Shown: piece by piece, positions 27,897 through 36,904 of the stretch
How positions within the stretch are numbered: position 1 is the first letter of the stretch
Layout of the letters: each line of letters begins with the position of its first letter
Assembly (NCBI RefSeq): GCF_900120195.1
Contig: NZ_LT635539.1
Span: 440,830 to 504,829 of the forward strand
Reading direction: 5' to 3'
Source of the DNA: Blautia sp. Marseille-P3087
GTDB taxonomy: Bacteria; Bacillota; Clostridia; Lachnospirales; Lachnospiraceae
Length of the DNA stretch: 64,000 nucleotides
Made by a program: the position numbers and the translations under genes
The notes under the pieces: model-generated
Databases searched by the model: none
What the model was told of the DNA's origin: nothing
Seen by the model: only the letters and a program-made list of their open reading frames with translations

Positions 27897-30821
27897 TCAA
27901 CCATTGATCAGTGGAAGTACAGTATCAAACAGTTCTTTTTCTTTATTGATTGCCGGCTCACTTCCCACGACACAGATTGCATCATTTGAAAGTACTGCTT
28001 CAATCAGTGGAGCAAGTGCCTGCATGGATACGGAATCTGCATTCAGGATCTCGTCTCTTTCTTTTTGTGCCATTTCTTCTGTAACACCGCAGAACCATGC
28101 ATTTTTGGAAATTGCTCCCTGCATCTTCGGAGTACGCGGAACATCTTTGCCGCTGATGGTTCCGATGATATATTTGGTCATTTCTCGTTCATCTGCATTA
28201 AAGTTACGTACATATTCCGGAATGCCTTTAAATACATCCAGTGTACGTTTCAGGTGCGGATCACGATAGGATACGAAGAAACTTTCCCCACTGCGTTTAA
28301 AGCCGCTCATGCATCCATATGCACCGCCTTTGACACGGATATTTGTCCAGAGATAATCATAGCTCAATGCAACTTTTAAAATATTCAGAGCACCGGAGTA
28401 TGCAAAACCTTTTTTACGGAAGTTTCCTGTCTGGGCAACATACTGCACCTGACCGGAAGTTGTAAAGGCTTCGTTTTTCTTTTCGCATGTAATGCTCTGT
28501 TCGCCGATTTCCACAGCTTCCTGATGAAGTGTCTGACGAAGGGCTTTTACCTGCTTCCGGACATCACTGAGAGATTCTCTCTCTCCGGTATAACTGATGC
28601 ACAGATATTCCGGACGAAGAAGCTCTCTCATAAGTTCTGTAAGTTCAGCAACCAGAGTTTCTTTTCGTTCTTCAAATTCCCGATCCAGTGTTTCAATAAA
28701 CTGATAATACGCAATTCCTGCCATCGCATCCTGAAATGCCGCCATCGGAGAAGTATAGGATGCAGCACGAAGAACTGCGGTCGAATGTCCGGCACTTACA
28801 AGAGACGACTGGGCTCTTGATTTTACCTGTGAAATAATCTCATGAAGTCTTCTGGTATCTTCAAGGCTGGAAGTATTGAGAATTTCACGGATCATTTTAA
28901 AGAGTACATCTGTCTTTGGATACATGGTCTTTCCGCGTACAGAGAAAAATGCCCGAAACTCATCAATCGATTCTGCATGATCAAAAACTTCTACTCCGCA
29001 CATGATACCACCAGTCTCTGCATTGATCTCATTTGTGAGTTCGCCGTAAGTATAATGCGCAGTATCGACATACCCCAGAACGGACTTGAGAAGTCCGAGA
29101 TACGGAACTTTCTCTGCCGGAAGATCCTTCACATCAAACATCAGATCAAGATAGCCGATACCGTTAGTAGGTACTTCATGATAAAGGAACAGACTTCCGT
29201 CAATATCCAACGCTTCATTTGTAAATGGAGTGATCTCTTTGCGGATGTCTTCTCTTTTCAGCATAGGAATGCATTTTGCAGTTTCCGGATCTTCCGGAGT
29301 TTCCTGATATCGTTCAAGCTCGACAGTCTTCTGAACCATCTCTGCCTTTTCTTCATCATTAAGTGATGCAAGATGTGCAGCAAGTTTCTCTTCGAGGGCC
29401 TTTGCCCTACGGGCAGTCAGACCTCTTGACGGGTTCAGTGTCAGGATCGAGCCGTGTGTATTATCAAGCAGATATTTCTGAATCAGTCCTTCAAAATATC
29501 GCTGATTTTTTAATTCTTTCAGTTTGTCAAACACAGGAATCAGCTGCACCTGTGCAAATGGATGCTCATCATCATAGAGCCAGTTGTCCAGAATATCCAG
29601 TCCGTAGATCAGTCCCTTCGGGTAGGAAGAGAAATCTGCTTCTCTGTAACGAAATTCCATGCAGTTGATGCCAGCCTCAAGTGCCTTCGGATCAATACCG
29701 TTCTGAACGATTTCTGTCAGAACACGGCGAATAATGGAAACGAACTCTTCTTTGCGTGACGGATCTGCACCTTTTGCAATGACATCGAAGTATGTCTGAC
29801 GAATACCGTCTTCATAAGAACCATACACATCAGATCCGATCTCTGCATCCAGAAGCGCTTTCTTAAGAGGTGCGCCAGGTGCTCCAAGCAGTGCATAATC
29901 CAGCACATCAAATGCAGTACATTCGAGACTGTTCATTGCATTTCCTGTGACAACACTGTATGCAAGATAAGAATTGTTTTCTTCACTCTCGCTCTCGGCA
30001 ACAGGGTATTCCATGACAAGATCATGCATTTTATCAAATGGTTTCTGCTCCTGAATTTCGGAATCAACATGTAAACTGTCAAATACAGAAAGATATTTTT
30101 TGTCAATGAAATCAAGTTTTTCTGTCATATCCATATTTCCATACAGATAAATAAAACTGTTGGACGGATGATAATAAGTTCTGTGAAAATCAAGGAACTC
30201 TTCGTAGGAAAGATCCGGGATATTTTCCGGGTCTCCGCCTGATTCACAGCCATACGTAATATCAGGGAAAAGAGAATTCATGATATCTCTTTCCAGAACA
30301 TCATCCGGTGAAGAAAATGCACCCTTCATTTCGTTATATACAACGCCATTGTAAGTCAGCGGACCTTCCGTGTTTTCAAGATGATAATTCCATCCTTCCT
30401 GACGGAAAATTTCTTCTTTTTTGTAAATATTCGGATAAAATACCGCATCCAGATAGACATGCATCAGATTCTGAAAATCCTGATCATTGCAGCTTGCTAC
30501 AGGATAACAGGTCTTGTCCGGATAAGTCATTGCATTTAAGAACGTATTCAGTGAGCCTTTTACAAGCTCTACAAAAGGATCTTTCAGCGGAAAGTCCTTC
30601 GATCCACACAAAACACTGTGTTCGAGAATGTGAGCCACACCGGTGCTGTTTTTGGGCGGGGTGCGGAATGCAATGTTGAAGACTTTGTTTTCATCATCGT
30701 TTTCGATTGCCATAACTCTGGCACCTGTTTTGATATGTCGAAACAGATAACCGGTTGAACGGATATCGTTCAGCTTTTCTTTTTTAACTAATTTATATGC
30801 CGTTAAACTGTCTAAATTCAT
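27897..30821 (-). CDS. M16C-family zinc metallopeptidase (PreP-like insulinase family)
   Basis: A 974-residue single-chain M16C peptidase. The inverted zinc motif HILEH lies at 64-68 with the third ligand Glu in VVYNEMKGAFSSPDD about 75 residues on, so the active site looks intact. The two homologous halves are joined by a helical hinge near residue 490-520, and the second half has the Arg/Tyr-type region RVKGGAYGCMSGFKRSGE that closes over substrate. Homologues (organellar PreP, bacterial insulinase-like proteins) degrade short unfolded peptides inside a closed chamber. No signal peptide is seen, so a cytoplasmic peptide-recycling role is inferred. It is upstream of era-recO, spaced 28 bases. 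Confidence 0.92.
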   Translation of the reverse strand: MNLDSLTAYKLVKKEKLNDIRSTGYLFRHIKTGARVMAIENDDENKVFNIAFRTPPKNSTGVAHILEHSVLCGSKDFPLKDPFVELVKGSLNTFLNAMTYPDKTCYPVASCNDQDFQNLMHVYLDAVFYPNIYKKEEIFRQEGWNYHLENTEGPLTYNGVVYNEMKGAFSSPDDVLERDIMNSLFPDITYGCESGGDPENIPDLSYEEFLDFHRTYYHPSNSFIYLYGNMDMTEKLDFIDKKYLSVFDSLHVDSEIQEQKPFDKMHDLVMEYPVAESESEENNSYLAYSVVTGNAMNSLECTAFDVLDYALLGAPGAPLKKALLDAEIGSDVYGSYEDGIRQTYFDVIAKGADPSRKEEFVSIIRRVLTEIVQNGIDPKALEAGINCMEFRYREADFSSYPKGLIYGLDILDNWLYDDEHPFAQVQLIPVFDKLKELKNQRYFEGLIQKYLLDNTHGSILTLNPSRGLTARRAKALEEKLAAHLASLNDEEKAEMVQKTVELERYQETPEDPETAKCIPMLKREDIRKEITPFTNEALDIDGSLFLYHEVPTNGIGYLDLMFDVKDLPAEKVPYLGLLKSVLGYVDTAHYTYGELTNEINAETGGIMCGVEVFDHAESIDEFRAFFSVRGKTMYPKTDVLFKMIREILNTSSLEDTRRLHEIISQVKSRAQSSLVSAGHSTAVLRAASYTSPMAAFQDAMAGIAYYQFIETLDREFEERKETLVAELTELMRELLRPEYLCISYTGERESLSDVRKQVKALRQTLHQEAVEIGEQSITCEKKNEAFTTSGQVQYVAQTGNFRKKGFAYSGALNILKVALSYDYLWTNIRVKGGAYGCMSGFKRSGESFFVSYRDPHLKRTLDVFKGIPEYVRNFNADEREMTKYIIGTISGKDVPRTPKMQGAISKNAWFCGVTEEMAQKERDEILNADSVSMQALAPLIEAVLSNDAICVVGSEPAINKEKELFDTVLPLING

Positions 30822-30871
30822 TATTGCCTCCGATTTACATAGTACATATAGTATTTCTTAACAGAGCGTAT

Positions 30872-31453
30872 TTATTCCGGGAATCCGCTCTCTTCCGGAT
30901 ATTCCTGCCCATAAACTTCATGAGCGGCTTTTGTGACAAGTGCCAGCTCTTCTTCCAGATTAAGATCCTTTGGAAGACGGATGGCTGTCTCATAAATGTC
31001 TCTCTTCATTTTGGCTTCGGAACTTTCTTTTTTGATAGTGATAAGCCCACAAAGAATACTGTTGTAGTTTTTGTCCTGCGCACAAAGAGTCATGTAAAAT
31101 TTCACGAGATGCTTGCACTCTCTGTAAAGAAGCTCTTCGTGAAGCGGACTTTTGGCACGAATTTCGCGAAATTTGACATCATCGAGTTCTTTCAGGATTT
31201 CCTTCTGTGCTTTTCCCGGACCAAATATTTTGTGACCGGCATTGCGGTTAAACTCAAGAGCCATCCAGAATTTCAGATAACCGTCAGCAATGCCGCCATC
31301 ATTTGTGGTATTTTTGTACCGTGCCTCATAGATTTCACGGCGGATTTCATTTGCTTCCTGATCCTCTCCGGATGCAATGGCCTGATCCAGAAGTTGTTTA
31401 CGTTTTTTCGGTTCGGTCTCTCTATAATACTGTGCGATAATTGGTGTATCCAT
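30872..31453 (-). CDS. Conserved small protein of unknown function
   Basis: A 193-residue, largely helical and charged protein I do not recognise with certainty; it has the look of a clostridial family of unknown function. No signal peptide, membrane segment or metal motif is seen. The N-terminal half (QYYRETEPKKRKQLLDQAIA) resembles a short helical repeat, and KIFGPGKAQKEILKELDD a linker. The ATG follows AAAGGAGAAGGACAT. It precedes the M16C protease by 50 bases and may be its co-transcribed partner. A TGnTATAAT extended -10 lies within the queA terminator upstream. Confidence 0.75.
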   Translation of the reverse strand: MDTPIIAQYYRETEPKKRKQLLDQAIASGEDQEANEIRREIYEARYKNTTNDGGIADGYLKFWMALEFNRNAGHKIFGPGKAQKEILKELDDVKFREIRAKSPLHEELLYRECKHLVKFYMTLCAQDKNYNSILCGLITIKKESSEAKMKRDIYETAIRLPKDLNLEEELALVTKAAHEVYGQEYPEESGFPE

Positions 31454-31501
31454 ATGTCCTTCTCCTTTGATGGTATATTCTTTTGATCAGATTTCAGATA
31501 T

Positions 31502-31559
31502 AAAAAAACCCTTTTTCTCCTCAATATGCCTATTATAGCAAATTGAAGTAAAAAAGGGT
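31502..31559 (-). terminator. Terminator of the queA end of the operon, with an embedded -10
   Basis: Minus strand: CCCTTTTT / AAAAAGGG with an inner CTTCAAT / ATTGAGG stem, then seven T. The loop carries TGCTATAAT (31532-31540), an extended -10 that could start transcription of the next gene from inside the hairpin. Confidence 0.8.
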
Positions 31560-31569
31560 AGTCCTGTTT

Positions 31570-32595
31570 TTAGAGGATCAGCATGGCATCCCCAAAGGAG
31601 AAAAAGCGGTAACGTTCTTTTACTGCTTCTTCGTAAGCTGCCATGATATATTCTTTTCCTGCAAGTGCAGAAACCAACATAAGCAGTGTAGATTCCGGAA
31701 GATGGAAATTTGTAATCAGTCCATCGATCATTTTAAACTTGTAACCCGGATAAATAAAAATTTCTGTCCATCCACTTCCAGCATGGAGAATACCATTTTC
31801 ATCAGTTGCGGATTCCAGTGTACGGCAGCTTGTCGTTCCTACGGAAATTACTCTTCCGCTGTTCTTTTTGGTATCGTTGATCAGTTTGGCCTGGTCTTCT
31901 TCTACCATATAAAATTCAGAATGCATATGATGACTTTCTACATCGTCAACTTTTACCGGACGAAAAGTACCAAGACCGACATGCAAAGTTACATGCGCAA
32001 TCTTTACTCCTTTTTCTTCGACCTGCTTCATCAATTCTTTCGTAAAATGAAGACCGGCTGTCGGAGCTGCCGCAGAACCGTCATTCTTTGCATAAACAGT
32101 CTGGTAACGGTTTTTGTCTTTTAATTTATGTGTGATATACGGAGGAAGCGGCATTTCACCGAGCTGGTCGAGAATTTCTTCAAAAATCCCATCATAATGA
32201 AACTGGATCAGACGGTTTCCCTCATCGACAATATCGATAATCTCTCCTGTCAGGATTCCATCACCAAATGTAATCTTTGCTCCCGGGCGTGCTTTCTTTC
32301 CTGGTTTTACAAGACATTCCCAGATATCATTTTCTTTGCGTTTCAGAAGAAGGATCTCAATAAGTGCTCCTGTTTCTTCTTTATGTCCGTACAATCTGGC
32401 CGGAATGACTCTTGTATCATTAATTACCAGACAGTCTCCTTCTTTAAGATAGTCGAGAATGTCCGTAAAATGTCTATGTTCAAAAGATCCGTCTTCCATT
32501 GAAAGATGAAGAAGTCTGGAAGAACTTCTGTCCTCCAGCGGATCCTGTGCAATCAGTTCTTTCGGCAGATCATAATAAAAATCTGATGTTTTCAT
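31570..32595 (-). CDS. queA: S-adenosylmethionine:tRNA ribosyltransferase-isomerase
   Basis: A 341-residue QueA, which transfers and isomerises the ribosyl group of SAM onto preQ1 in tRNA to give epoxyqueuosine. Motifs: [74 protein letters not shown] and [15 protein letters not shown]. The start follows AAAGGAGCAG. It ends the ylxM-ffh...trmD run, 11 bases after trmD, where other Firmicutes usually have rplS. No tgt gene is in the window. Confidence 0.96.
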   Translation of the reverse strand: MKTSDFYYDLPKELIAQDPLEDRSSSRLLHLSMEDGSFEHRHFTDILDYLKEGDCLVINDTRVIPARLYGHKEETGALIEILLLKRKENDIWECLVKPGKKARPGAKITFGDGILTGEIIDIVDEGNRLIQFHYDGIFEEILDQLGEMPLPPYITHKLKDKNRYQTVYAKNDGSAAAPTAGLHFTKELMKQVEEKGVKIAHVTLHVGLGTFRPVKVDDVESHHMHSEFYMVEEDQAKLINDTKKNSGRVISVGTTSCRTLESATDENGILHAGSGWTEIFIYPGYKFKMIDGLITNFHLPESTLLMLVSALAGKEYIMAAYEEAVKERYRFFSFGDAMLIL

Positions 32596-32606
32596 AAACT
32601 GCTCCT

Positions 32607-33371
32607 TTATTCCTTTGAAGCCTCATTTTCTGCGGCTTTCCACTCTTTTTTCCATTGACGTACCTGACTCCATTCTTTGTTTGTCAGGTCTGCTTTTTTA
32701 AGAAGATCCGGTCGTCTCTTTGCTGTTCGCATGACCGACTGCTCACGTCTCCATGCCTCGATATTGGCGTGATGTCCGGAAAGAAGCACCGGAGGAACCT
32801 TCTGCCCATGCCATTCTTCCGGACGGCTGTACTGCGGGTATTCGAGAAGATTACCGGCAAAAGACTCTGTCTCACCGGATTCCTGATTGCTCAGAACCCC
32901 GGGCACCATTCGGGAAATGGAATCCATCATAACCATTGCCGGAAGCTCGCCTCCGGTCAGTACATAATCACCGATCGATACATAGTCAGTAACGATTTCA
33001 TCCAGTACACGCTCATCAATACCCTCATAATGGCCGCAAAGAAATACCAAATCCCTTTCTTGGGCAAGCTCTTTCGCCATCTCCTGATGAAAGACTTTTC
33101 CCTGAGGGGTCAGATAAACGACTCTTGGACGATAACCGATTTTTTCTTTGATAGCTTCATATGAAAGATAGACCGGCTCTGCCTGCATCAGCATTCCGGC
33201 CCCGCCTCCATATGGATAATCATCTACTTTCTGGTGCTTGTTAAAAGCATAATCACGGATATTTACAGCATTTATAGAAAGATAACCGCCTGCAATCGCA
33301 CGCCCGATGATACTCGTATGCATCCCCTGCTCGATCATCTCCGGAAAAAGTGTTAAAATGTGAAAATTCAT
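32607..33371 (-). CDS. trmD: tRNA (guanine-N1)-methyltransferase
   Basis: A 254-residue TrmD, methylating G37 of tRNAs reading CNN codons to prevent frameshifting. The SPOUT trefoil-knot signatures are present: [34 protein letters not shown] and [15 protein letters not shown], followed by the C-terminal helical domain starting near YSRPEEWHG. Its ATG follows the rimM stop without a gap, so the two are translationally coupled. Confidence 0.97.
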   Translation of the reverse strand: MNFHILTLFPEMIEQGMHTSIIGRAIAGGYLSINAVNIRDYAFNKHQKVDDYPYGGGAGMLMQAEPVYLSYEAIKEKIGYRPRVVYLTPQGKVFHQEMAKELAQERDLVFLCGHYEGIDERVLDEIVTDYVSIGDYVLTGGELPAMVMMDSISRMVPGVLSNQESGETESFAGNLLEYPQYSRPEEWHGQKVPPVLLSGHHANIEAWRREQSVMRTAKRRPDLLKKADLTNKEWSQVRQWKKEWKAAENEASKE

Positions 33372-33878
33372 TTATAAAAGCCCCTTCATCAAATGTACTG
33401 TCATGGTATTTTTCTCAAGATCTACATCAAGAATACATTCTTTGATCGCCGGAAGAAGAACTTCTCCATGCTCATTTGAGTCAATGATATAAACATCATT
33501 TGCTCCTGTCTCCATGACATCGCGAAGCGTTCCGAATTCTGTTCCGTCTTCGAGGACAACTTTCAATCCCTGAAGATCAGCAATATAGTATTCATCCTCG
33601 CCCAGCTCCTGTGCTTCTTCTCGCGGTATCCAGAGATCTTTTCCTTTGTATTTTTCGATGTCATTAATGTTGTCAATGCCATCGAATTTTAAAATGACAA
33701 GGTTCTTAAAAAAACGGACATTTTTGATGTCCAGTCTGCGAAGTTCCCTGCCGGTGTCCAGAAGTACATATTCCAGCTCAAGAAAACGTTCCGCGTCATC
33801 TGTTGTAGGAAAAACTTTGATTTCGCCGCGAACTCCGTGAGTTGTGGTGATCACGCCGACTTTTAATAAATCTTCCAT
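33372..33878 (-). CDS. rimM: 16S rRNA processing protein RimM
   Basis: A 168-residue RimM, a 30S assembly factor binding the S19 head region. The N-terminal RimM domain starts LLKVGVITTTHGVRGEIKVFP and is followed by a PRC-barrel (YYIADLQGLKVVLEDGTEFGTL...). The stop codon is immediately followed by the trmD start. A small hairpin with a T-run separates it from khpA, which may lower read-through into rimM-trmD-queA. Confidence 0.95.
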   Translation of the reverse strand: MEDLLKVGVITTTHGVRGEIKVFPTTDDAERFLELEYVLLDTGRELRRLDIKNVRFFKNLVILKFDGIDNINDIEKYKGKDLWIPREEAQELGEDEYYIADLQGLKVVLEDGTEFGTLRDVMETGANDVYIIDSNEHGEVLLPAIKECILDVDLEKNTMTVHLMKGLL

Positions 33879-33892
33879 AAAAAACTCCCTTT

Positions 33893-33920
33893 AAAAAAGG
33901 AGCTATGTCTCCACAGCTCC
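33893..33920 (-). terminator. Intra-operon terminator or attenuator between khpA and rimM
   Basis: Minus strand stem GGAGCT / AGCTCC with a 10-base loop, followed by six T, placed 9 bases after khpA and 15 before rimM. Since no promoter for rimM is obvious, it probably acts as a partial terminator setting stoichiometry. Confidence 0.6.
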
Positions 33921-33928
33921 GATCCTTT

Positions 33929-34159
33929 TTATTGCAGAATGTCTACAATTACTTTTTTGCTGCTCTTTGAAGAAGCCGCTTTTACTACAGTACGGATTGC
34001 CTTGGCAATACGTCCCTGTCTTCCGATGACCTTTCCCATGTCGGAAGGTCCTACTTTCAGTTCGATGATAACTGCATCATCTTTTTCGTTTTCGGTGACA
34101 ACCACCTCATCCGGATGTTCTACAAGAGACTTTGCAATTACTTCAACCAATTCTTTCAT
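33929..34159 (-). CDS. khpA: KhpA-type KH-domain RNA-binding protein
   Basis: A 76-residue single-KH protein with the GXXG loop in MGKVIGRQGRIAKAIRTVVKAASS. In Firmicutes KhpA pairs with KhpB/EloR, binds many small RNAs and mRNAs, and influences cell division and elongation. Its place between rpsP and rimM is the conserved one (YlqC in Bacillus). A hairpin with no T-run lies between rpsP and khpA. Confidence 0.93.
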   Translation of the reverse strand: MKELVEVIAKSLVEHPDEVVVTENEKDDAVIIELKVGPSDMGKVIGRQGRIAKAIRTVVKAASSKSSKKVIVDILQ

Positions 34160-34196
34160 TACATACCTCCCTGTACTGTCTATGAAAGGACTTCAC

Positions 34197-34235
34197 AGAA
34201 ATACCTTCTAACATAATAGCTTCGGAAGTATTTCT
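34197..34235 (-). other. Hairpin in the rpsP-khpA gap
   Basis: Minus strand arms AGAAATACTTC / GAAGGTATTTCT, starting at the rpsP stop codon. There is no T-run, so it looks like an mRNA-stability or processing structure rather than a terminator. Confidence 0.5.
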
Positions 34236-34480
34236 TATTTCTCGATTCCTGCTTCTTTGAAGATCTTAGCAACAACGTCTGTAGGCTGAGCACCTGCAGC
34301 AAGCCATTTTTTAGCTTCTTCTTCGTTTACTTTGTAAGCACTTGGCTCGATGTTCGGATCATATGTTCCGATTTCAGCGATGCATTTTCCGTCACGTTTG
34401 CTGCGGGAATCTGCAACTACGATTCTATAAAAAGGTGCTTTCTTCTGTCCCATTCTTCTTAATCTGATTTTTACTGCCAT
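34235..34480 (-). CDS. rpsP: 30S ribosomal protein S16
   Basis: An 81-residue S16 with the family N-terminus [40 protein letters not shown] (residues 3-42). It is a primary assembly protein of the 30S body. It stands between ffh and khpA as in most Firmicutes. Confidence 0.97.
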   Translation of the reverse strand: MAVKIRLRRMGQKKAPFYRIVVADSRSKRDGKCIAEIGTYDPNIEPSAYKVNEEEAKKWLAAGAQPTDVVAKIFKEAGIEK

Positions 34481-34525
34481 TTTTGTTTTCCTCCATTATA
34501 ATATCTTTGTTTGTATTTACATTTA

Positions 34526-35872
34526 TTAAAAAGGAAGCTTGAAGCCGCCTCTTTTACCCATTTTACCGCCCATCATACCGGGCATCTGCTTCATAAGCTT
34601 TCGACTCTGTTCGAACTGCTTGACCAGACGGTTTACTTCTGTAATATCCACGCCTGCGCCTCTGGCAATTCTGTTTTTGCGGGAAGGATTCAGGATTCCC
34701 GGATTACTTCTTTCTTTAGGTGTCATGGAAAGAATGATCGCTTTCGTTCTGTCGAGTGCTTTTTCATCAATCATGCCTTCCAGATCTTTCATCTTACTGC
34801 CTACACCCGGAAGCATATTTAAAACACTGCCGATACCTCCCATTTTATTCATCTGTTCCATACTGGTGAGGTAATCGTTGAAGTCAAACTCCATCTTTTT
34901 AAGCTTTTTCTGCATCTCAGCTGCCTGATCCTGATCAAGAGCTGCCTCAGCCTTCTCAATAAGGCTCATTACATCTCCCATGCCGAGGATTCGGGATGCC
35001 ATTCGTTCCGGATAGAACTGTTCGAGATCGGAAAGCTTCTCTCCCATACCGACATAAAGAATCGGTTTTCCTGTAACTGCTTTAATGGAAAGCGCCGCAC
35101 CGCCACGGGTATCACCATCCATCTTGGTAAGGATGACTCCGTCAATGCCAACCTTTTCAGCAAAAGTCTTTGCAACATTTACTGCATCCTGACCTGTCAT
35201 TGCATCCACTGTCAGAAGTGTACAGTCTACATTGACATTTGCCTTGATATCTGCAAGTTCCTGCATCATGTTTTCATCCACATGAAGACGTCCTGCGGTA
35301 TCAATAAGTACTACATTCTGCTGATTTGCTTTTGCGTGCTCGATGGCTGCTTTCGCAATATCAACCGGGTTTTGTTTATCACCCATGGAAAAGACTTCTA
35401 CTCCCTGCTTCTCTCCATTGACCTGAAGCTGTGTGATCGCAGCCGGACGATAAACGTCACAGGCAACCAGAAGCGGTCTTCTGCCTTTGGATTTTAATTT
35501 ACCTGCAAGTTTGGCAACGGTCGTTGTCTTACCGGCGCCCTGCAGACCAGCCATCATAATAACAGTGATTTCGTTTCCCTGCTTCAGCGGAAGCTCGGTT
35601 GTCTCACTTCCCATCAGACTTACAAGTTCTTCGTTTACAATCTTGATTACCATCTGACCGGGATTCAGACCGTTCATAACGTCCTGTCCTACCGCACGTT
35701 CCTGAACCGCCTTCGTAAACTGCTTAACAACCTTGAAGTTGACATCCGCTTCCAGAAGAGCCATCTTTACTTCTTTTAAAGCAACTTTAACATCCTCTTC
35801 TGTAAGACGTCCCTTACCGCGGAGCTTTTTGAAAACATTTTGTAATTTATCTGTCAAGCTTTCAAATGCCAT
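34526..35872 (-). CDS. ffh: Signal recognition particle GTPase Ffh
   Basis: A 448-residue SRP54 protein: N domain, G domain with GLQGAGKTTTVAKLA (G1), DTAGRLHVDE (G3), TKMDGDTRGG (G4/G5), and the C-terminal Met-rich M domain (MEQMNKMGGIGSVLNMLPG, then the RNA-binding helix ending GMMGGKMGKRGGFKLPF). It recognises signal sequences and targets ribosomes to the membrane through FtsY, encoded at 40115-41068. It overlaps no gene; ylxM ends 3 bases before its start and supplies the ribosome binding site GAGGAGT. Confidence 0.97.
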   Translation of the reverse strand: MAFESLTDKLQNVFKKLRGKGRLTEEDVKVALKEVKMALLEADVNFKVVKQFTKAVQERAVGQDVMNGLNPGQMVIKIVNEELVSLMGSETTELPLKQGNEITVIMMAGLQGAGKTTTVAKLAGKLKSKGRRPLLVACDVYRPAAITQLQVNGEKQGVEVFSMGDKQNPVDIAKAAIEHAKANQQNVVLIDTAGRLHVDENMMQELADIKANVNVDCTLLTVDAMTGQDAVNVAKTFAEKVGIDGVILTKMDGDTRGGAALSIKAVTGKPILYVGMGEKLSDLEQFYPERMASRILGMGDVMSLIEKAEAALDQDQAAEMQKKLKKMEFDFNDYLTSMEQMNKMGGIGSVLNMLPGVGSKMKDLEGMIDEKALDRTKAIILSMTPKERSNPGILNPSRKNRIARGAGVDITEVNRLVKQFEQSRKLMKQMPGMMGGKMGKRGGFKLPF

Positions 35873-35875
35873 ACT

Positions 35876-36199
35876 TTATAACTCCTCTAATATCTCACTG
35901 GAGATTTCTGAAATATCACTGGCACCGTACCCTGAGGCAAGCTTTTGAATTTTCTGTACCTGCCTGCGGATATTTACAAATTTCTCAACCAGATGAAGTC
36001 TTGCTTCATAATCTTCCAGCGTATGATTACATCGTTTGATCATATCATGTACGCCCTGCCGACTGATTCCGAGATCTTCAGCCACTTCGCTTAAGGAGTA
36101 ATCTTCCAGAACTACGCTTTCATATACCTGCTGCTGCCGTTCTGTAAGCAGTTCTCCATAAAAATCGTATAACAATGTCTGTTCAACAAACTTTTCCAT
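35876..36199 (-). CDS. ylxM: YlxM-family helix-turn-helix protein (SRP accessory)
   Basis: A 107-residue protein with a sigma-70 region-4-like helix-turn-helix: LLTERQQQVYESVVLEDYSLSEVAEDLGISRQGVHDMIKR (residues 17-56). YlxM proteins are almost always encoded with ffh, and in streptococci the homologue influences SRP GTPase activity. It is the first gene of the ylxM-ffh-rpsP-khpA-rimM-trmD-queA unit and follows a good promoter. Confidence 0.92.
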   Translation of the reverse strand: MEKFVEQTLLYDFYGELLTERQQQVYESVVLEDYSLSEVAEDLGISRQGVHDMIKRCNHTLEDYEARLHLVEKFVNIRRQVQKIQKLASGYGASDISEISSEILEEL

Positions 36200-36216
36200 T
36201 TGTAACCACCTTGGCT

Positions 36217-36245
36217 ATCATACATGATTTATATTTGTGTGTCAA
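36217..36245 (-). promoter_or_regulatory. Sigma-A promoter of the ylxM-ffh operon
   Basis: Minus strand TTGACA, 17-base spacer, TATGAT, 18 bases from the start codon of ylxM, so the leader is very short. Confidence 0.8.
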
Positions 36246-36278
36246 GTATTTTTTCTTGACATCGAATTTTTTTATTTT

Positions 36279-36896
36279 TTATAAAGTGTCTGCCGGATTT
36301 TCCGCTTCAAACTCAAATACACAGCGGTCATATGCATTAATCACATGTGTATCCATATATTTGTCATATCGTTTGTGCTGTCTTCCGTAAGACATATGCA
36401 CATGTCCATGAAGGAAGTATTTCGGATGATACTTTTCGATCAGGCTACGAAAAATTTTAAAGCCCTGATGAGGAAGATCTCTGGCATCATTCAGCTGATA
36501 AGCCGGCGCATGCGTGACAAGAATATCAAATCCCCTTCTCCAGAGTATCTTCGGAAGAAGTTTGAATACTCTGTGCCGCATCTGCCACTCCGTATACTGA
36601 TATTGCCCGGGCTTATATCTCATGGAACCGCCGAGTCCCATGATGCGGACACCCTCATGAACATAAATTTTATCGTCAATGCAGATGCATCCGTCCGGTG
36701 GGATCCGTTCATATTTGTCATCATGATTTCCATGTACATACAGAACGGGAGCCGAAGTAAACGTTGCAAGAAAGGAAAGATACCTCGGATCCAGATCCCC
36801 GCAGGAAATGATCAGGTCAATTCCCTCAAGCTTGCTCTTTTCGAAATAATCCCACAGATATTTTGATTCTTCATCTGCTATGGCAAGTATTTTCAT
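36279..36896 (-). CDS. Metallophosphoesterase-family protein
   Basis: A 205-residue calcineurin-like phosphoesterase. Metal-site motifs: ISCGDLDPRY, VHGNHDD, LVTHAPAYQ and FLHGHVHMSYG. The first motif is atypical (AIADEESKYLWDYFEKS in place of DxHG), which suggests an altered metal site or a specialised subfamily. The substrate is unknown. It lies 8 bases after the ParB-like/BMP fusion gene, and the two are likely co-transcribed. Confidence 0.85.
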   Translation of the reverse strand: MKILAIADEESKYLWDYFEKSKLEGIDLIISCGDLDPRYLSFLATFTSAPVLYVHGNHDDKYERIPPDGCICIDDKIYVHEGVRIMGLGGSMRYKPGQYQYTEWQMRHRVFKLLPKILWRRGFDILVTHAPAYQLNDARDLPHQGFKIFRSLIEKYHPKYFLHGHVHMSYGRQHKRYDKYMDTHVINAYDRCVFEFEAENPADTL

Positions 36897-36904
36897 AAAA
36901 CTGC

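Noticed and set aside
36255-36260. TTGACA on the plus strand in the ylxM-phosphoesterase gap
   Set aside because: No -10 at a usable distance and no plus-strand gene follows; both flanking genes are on the minus strand.
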